From: Capsicum annuum | Taxonomy: Eukaryota; Streptophyta; Magnoliopsida; Solanales; Solanaceae | Direction of reading: 5' to 3' | NCBI RefSeq assembly: GCF_002878395.1 | Contig: NC_061114.1 | Span: forward strand, 165,057,448-165,121,447 | Length of the DNA stretch: 64,000 bases | Part shown: positions 59,529-64,000 of the stretch, one piece after another | How the letters are laid out: each line of letters opens with the position of its first letter | Numbering within the stretch: position 1 is the first letter of the stretch | Made by a program: the position numbers and the translations under genes | The notes under the pieces: generated by a model | The model's database searches: none | What the model saw: the letters and a program-made list of their open reading frames with translations, nothing else | Told to the model about the DNA's origin: nothing

Positions 59529-59639
59529 AATGAGAAAATAGAAAAATTTTGAGGCGGTCTTCAAAATTTGCTCCAGTGTAAGATATATGGGATTTTAAAA
59601 GATCTGTTGTTATTCTGAATTATACTTATTATTGAAAAA

Positions 59640-60010
59640 AAGCATGATGTCTCTGATTGACTATGGATACTTGAGGATGAATGACACCTCAAATTATTTA
59701 CGGAGACTTGGGAATGCATGGCGCCTCTGATTGTTTACCGGGACTTAAGTAGTGAATGAAAGATGTATTTGATTGTCTACGAAGACTTGATGCATGACAT
59801 CTCTAATTGTCTATGGAGACTGATGTTTATTGTCCTCTCCGGTTATCTATGGATACTGATGTTTTATGATGATGTCTTTGATTGTCTACGAAGACTTGAT
59901 GACATCTCCAATTATTTATGGAGATGGATATTGATTGTGGTAAAGTCATCTCTGATTGTCTATGGAGACTGATGTTAATCGTAGTCCTCAATTGTCTATG
60001 AAGACTAGGA
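59640..60010. repeat. Degenerate minisatellite, core GATTGTCTATGGAGACT
   Basis: About ten copies of (G/C)TCTCTGATTGTCTATGGAGACT or close variants, spaced irregularly (about 28 to 60 bases), e.g. at 59656, 59691, 59772, 59806, 59879, 59911, 59953 and 59990. ATGATG words fill the gaps. Confidence 0.85.
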
Positions 60011-60015
60011 TCATC

Positions 60016-61440
60016 AATTAGCGGGGTGATTGAATTCTAATGGCCTCTTGATTGGTGGGACAACTGAAGGTAATAGCCTCTTGACTGGCGAAGTTGTTGA
60101 AATTAAAGAACTATCGACTGGCGGAGCAAAATATAATAACCTCTTGACGAGCGAGGCATTCAAAATAAAGAAGATCTCAACTGACAGAGAAATTGAAAGG
60201 TAACATCCTATCGACTGGCGAGGATTTTAAAATAAAGGAGCTCTCAACTAGCGGAGCAATTAAAGGGTAGCCTCTCGACTGAAGGGACTATGAAATGAAG
60301 AAGCTCTCGACCAATTAAATAGTAATAGCCTCTCGATTGACAGGGCTATTAAAATAAAGAGCTCTCGACTGGCAGAGTAATTGAAAGGTAACCTCTTGAC
60401 TAGCGGAGCTATGAAATAAAGGAGCTCTCGATTGGTGGAGCAATAGAAAGGTAATAGTCTCTCGACTAGTGGGTCTATTAAAATAAAAGTGCTCCCGACT
60501 GGTGGAGTAATTGAAAGGTAGCCTCTTAACTAACGGGGCTACAAAATGAAAGAGCTCTCGACTGGTAGAGCCATTGAAAGGTAATAGCCTCTTGAATTGT
60601 AGGGCAATTGAAATAAAGGAGCTTTTGACTGGAGGAGCAATTAAAAGGTAATAGCCTCTCAACTGGTGGGGCTATTGAAATAAAGGAGTTCTCAACTGGC
60701 GGAGCAATTAAAAGATAATAAAATCTCGATTGGTGGGGCTATTAAAATGAATAAGATCTCGACTGATGGAGCAATTTAAAGGTAACAGCCTCTCGACTGG
60801 CGGAGCTTTTAACATAAAGAATCTCTCGACTGGTGGAGAAATTGAAAGGTGATATCCTCTCGACTGGCGGAGCTATTGAAATAAAAAATGCTCTCAACAG
60901 GCGGAGCGAATAAAAGGTAAATAGCCTCTTGATTAGAGGTTCTATTGAAATTAAGAATCTTTCGACTGGCGGAGAAATTGAAAGGTAATAGCTTCTCAAC
61001 TGGTGGGGCAATTGAAATAAAAAACTCTCAACGGGAGCAAATAAAAGGCAATAGCCTCTCGACTGGTGGGGCTTATAAAAATATAATGACCTCTTGACTA
61101 GCGAGGCTATGGAAATTTAAGAGCTCTTGACTGGTGGAGCTACTTGAAGGGTAATAGCCTCTCAACCTAAGAGCTCTCAACTGGCGGAGCTATTTGAAAG
61201 GTGATAGCCTCTCGCCTGAATGGGCTATGAAAATGTAAGATCTCTTGACTGGTGGAGCTACTTGAAAGGTGATAGCCTCTCGACTGGAGGGACTATGAAA
61301 ATGTAAAAGCTCTCAACTAGCTAATCTACTCAACGGTGATAGTCTCTAGACTGCAGGGCTATGAAAATATAAGATCTCTCAACTGGTGAAGCTACTGAAG
61401 GGTAATAGCCTCTCGACTGGTGGGGCTATGAAAATATAAG
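60016..61440. repeat. Dimeric minisatellite, period about 62-68 bp, roughly 22 units
   Basis: Each unit has two related halves. One is GCCTCTCGACTGGCGGGGC followed by TATTGAAATAAAG. The other is GAGCTCTCGACTGGCGGAGC followed by AATTGAAAGGTAATA. The halves alternate regularly for 1.4 kb, so the array grew as a dimer after the halves diverged. The minus strand shows repetitive open frames (60315-60662, 60742-61011) that come from the repeat. Confidence 0.95.
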
Positions 61441-61639
61441 GGCTTTAATCAGAGGGAAAACACCGAACAGAGGAGCAAAATATTTGTGCTTTAAGATAGG
61501 GACCTAACAAGAAAACTCAGTTGCCTATGTTTGGAGGTGTGCGTCTTGCATGTAAAGTGTAATGCATATAAGTGAAGGCATATGTTTGAAAGGAAATAAA
61601 ATTATTTTTGTTGTAAAAACTGTGTAGAAAATTGAAAAA

Positions 61640-61905
61640 TGCTAAAGATTACTTTGTGTTTTCTTTGTAAGAAATGTCGAAAGGTAAAAATGCAGAAAAA
61701 TATTTTGTATTTTCTTTGTAAGGAATGTTGATGAAAGGCAAAAATGTAGAAAATTATTTTTTATTTTCTTTGTAAGAAATGTTGAAATGTAAAAATATAG
61801 AAGATTGTTTTGTATTTTCATTGTAAGAAATATTGAACAGTGAAAATGTAGAGGATTATTTTGTATTTTCTTTGTAAGAAACGTTGAATAGTGAAAAGAT
61901 ATAAT
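61640..61905. repeat. 51-bp tandem repeat, 5 units
   Basis: TTCTTTGTAA (one copy TTCATTGTAA) occurs at 61661, 61712, 61766, 61817 and 61868; spacing 51, 54, 51 and 51. Each unit ends in TGTAGAA-ATT-TTTTGTATT. The period is divisible by three and produces a 95-codon repetitive minus-strand frame (61642-61929), which I regard as a by-product. Confidence 0.92.
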
Positions 61906-63107
61906 TGTCTTGACTATAGTTGGTACCAACGATTAGTAGTGTGTATAAGAATTCCCCCATCTCTTTTCCAGGTAATCGAGATCGACTTCAGGGTTACTCC
62001 TATAGTTTCAAGTGTTACATCATACATACCTAAGTATCGGTAAGATTCATTCACCTTGCTTCAAATAAAGATTTTGAATTATGTCTATTCTCATGTTTCA
62101 AGTGCCCTCTCCAGAAAGAATGTCTCATTTTTACACCTATTTGAGTATTTTTTCCTTTTGAATTTAGAGACGTCCAGAAATATGCACTCACACTCAAAAA
62201 GAAGTTCAGTGAATACAGTTGTGATACCATAGACTTGGCCTTCATGTAAGTATTCACTAATATGAGAACACTTAGAATAAGATCTTGTAGGACTTGTTAT
62301 CTGCTCGTGATGTAGGCTTGGGGATGGGTAGTATGATATTTGGGATGAAAGTGACTTATTCCTCGATGAGCGTTGCACTATATTTGTGCTTTTAACCTTT
62401 GTTGCATTTTGACGTTTGATTTTATTTACTGTGCTTCTTTGTCCCTTGTTTTGTATTTGCTTTGACTTTGTTTAAATCTTGTGCTGGAGTTTTTCCCCTT
62501 ATTTTTTATGAAAGTATTTTTTTGATGATTCTCCACCTTTGTAGAGTTCTCTCCACTTTTTTCTTGTTTTTAAGGGGGTTTTGCTCCTTTTCTTTGAGGT
62601 CGTCTTTTCATCTTTGCCCTTTGGGGACTCTATATCCTTTGCCTTTGGCCGCTTTGATCTTGAATCTTCATTTGCAATTTGCATATATTTAGTGCGCTCA
62701 AGGAGATGGGTCAAGAAAGGGATAGTGCATATAAGTACTCAAAAGTTACAGGCTCATATGTGGTTATCCAAAGAGGAGGTTTCAGGATCAAAGGGCAAAT
62801 GCTAGGTATTGATTTCATTTAGTAGGCTATGGCAGGAACAATCGGGTCAAGGATGGCCTACAATCCTTTCCTAAACCAAGTGTAACTCAAAATTTTGTCT
62901 CAACAAATATTTAGGCCAAGTTTAAGATCAACAATACAATGCAATGAACTAATCTAAATCTCACCACACAATGCACTTAAAATGATGAGATTGGCTTAGT
63001 TCTTATCTTAGATGTATGCAAGAGAATTTTCGAGTGTCACTCAGGTTTGAATAAAGGTACCAAAAGGATCTATGATTTACCATGACCTTGGTCTTTTTCA
63101 TCATACC

Positions 63108-63240
63108 AATATGTTCTTTCTCATGCATACTCCTGACCGTGTTGGTTCCAATCATGTCAAAATTCTATTTTTTTATTTATTTAAAAAAAATATGCTCTTT
63201 CTCATGCATACTCATGACCATGTTGGTACCGAATGAGGGT
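63108..63240. repeat. Direct repeat of about 50 bp in Tat/Ogre leader
   Basis: ATGTTCTTTCTCATGCATACTC-TGACC-TGTTGGT-CC-AAT at 63110-63156 recurs at 63191-63234; the gap is A/T-rich with a T-rich/A-rich simple stretch. Confidence 0.85.
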
Positions 63241-63288
63241 TGCCTATGTATCTTGTGAAAGCAAGAATCATGTCTGCGTAGTTTAGGC
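63239..63288 (+). repeat. Hairpin motif, copy 3
   Basis: Inner stem CTTG-(6)-CAAG, fully paired. Outer CTATG...CGTAG with one G-T pair. Confidence 0.7.
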
Positions 63289-63822
63289 AAATTTGTAAAT
63301 TTGTATGTCGCATGTGTAAATGTAAAGAGTGGTGGTCATCCTTGAAAATAATATGAAAGACGATCAGGAAGGAATTGCTTGTAGCATCAAAATTATTCCG
63401 ATCAGACGATCGAGAGGACGGATGTCAATCATGAGGAGGGTTTTGAAACTACTTCAATATATAGGTAAGATTGGGAAGGTCAGATATTGAAGAAGTCATG
63501 ATCTTATTTCGCCGCAGTTGACAATATTATTATGACTAAAATAGTGTTGAACCCTTGCTTTTGAAATTAAAGATTAATACGCCATAAATTTAATGATTTA
63601 CAACATTTGGAAAAAGAAGCTAGGTAGTTTTGAATCAAAATTGGGTGAGGATCAGAAAGTAGGCAGGCTAGGCACTAATGTTATTGGGATTTGGATTTGA
63701 GTTAATTATTTGCGCTCTTTGGAAACCCTTGAAGAGCGTCTTTGAATTGTTTCATAAAATTGTCCAGTTTGAATACCAGAGAAATTATTCTGAAATAATG
63801 AAGAGATAGAATCCTAATACAG

Positions 63823-63872
63823 GGCTGTCTATGTAACTTGCCAGGACAAGAACCAGGTCAAAACGTAGTTCA
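63823..63872 (+). repeat. Hairpin motif, copy 4
   Basis: Inner stem CTTG-(6)-CAAG, fully paired. Outer CTATG...CGTAG with one G-T pair. The loop differs completely from copy 3. Confidence 0.7.
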
Positions 63873-64000
63873 AACTCTTATTTTATTTTTATGATTTTCT
63901 ATATAGCATGATTTATTTCTAGAATAGAAATTTTTCCTAAATAGTCGAGAGAGGGACTGAATAATTGTGAAAAGATACACTAACCTAAATGTGTTAATTC

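Larger units (their letters stand above)
59090..64000 (+). mobile_element. Internal leader of Tat/Ogre-like element, continues past window end
   Basis: After the LTR the sequence has no gag or pol motif for at least 4.9 kb. It holds three tandem arrays (59640-60010, 60016-61440, 61640-61905) and four dispersed hairpin motifs. Very long, repeat-bearing leaders before gag are known for Ogre elements, so gag would be expected to the right of the window. I found no convincing primer site after the LTR. Short frames at 62051-62805 show no domain. 62800-63100 and 63300-63820 hold nothing recognised. Confidence 0.65.

Noticed and set aside
60315..61011. Serine/arginine-rich minus-strand proteins
   Set aside because: Direct translation of the dimeric minisatellite; the units change frame wherever the repeat length changes.
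60016..61440. CRISPR-like array (regular repeats of about 30 bp)
   Set aside because: Both half-units are repeats with no unique spacers, and the context is a plant retroelement leader.
62051..62805. Short overlapping frames on both strands in the leader
   Set aside because: All under 100 codons, overlapping each other on opposite strands, with no motif of gag, pol or a host protein.

Overview
This window looks like pericentromeric or other heterochromatic DNA of a flowering plant, most likely a member of the Solanaceae. The guess rests on the style of the long terminal repeats (LTRs) and leaders: chromovirus LTRs opening TGTCATGACCC, TGTAACTCCC or TGACCC, followed by an initiator-Met-tRNA primer binding site, and a Tat/Ogre leader rich in minisatellites. 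I see no host gene, rRNA, tRNA or CRISPR array. Every interval can be assigned to LTR retrotransposons, mostly Ty3/gypsy, in several layers. All their reading frames are broken by stops and frameshifts.

Layout. 1-5728 is a minus-strand chromovirus LTR (family E) interrupted by an Athila-like solo LTR (2032-3599). 5729-9758 is a mosaic of an E pol tail joined to gag, primer site and LTR of family F. 9759-18779 is a second E element (minus): truncated 3' LTR, a 2.5 kb spacer without pol, gag, primer site and full 5' LTR. 18780-24615 is a minus-strand pol remnant (G) split by a solo F-family LTR (19108-22736) with a perfect GTTAT target duplication. 24616-54307 is a plus-strand chromovirus (A). 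Its 5' LTR is split by a complete minus-strand chromovirus (B, about 25535-42932). B is in turn split in its 5' LTR by a solo LTR (C, 40012-42321) and in its 3' LTR by a two-LTR element with an Asp-tRNA-type primer site (D, 26080-31622). A's pol also carries an Athila integrase block (47044-49212) in place of half of its reverse transcriptase. After A's right LTR, gag begins again (54512-56034), so A is part of a tandem LTR-gag arrangement. From 56037 to the window end lies a Tat/Ogre-like LTR and leader with several tandem arrays.

The order of insertion can be read from the nesting and duplications: G, then A, then B, then C and D. Removing the inserts makes the split LTRs equal in length to their partners (B about 2.21 and 2.24 kb; A about 2.78 and 2.56 kb), which independently supports the reconstruction.

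Most worth a second look: a four-copy two-stem hairpin motif in the Tat/Ogre leader with apparently compensatory changes; clusters of short palindromic words inside the LTRs of several unrelated families; and element D, which has no recognisable pol but keeps one open frame. All comparisons were made by eye, with no alignment or database search.
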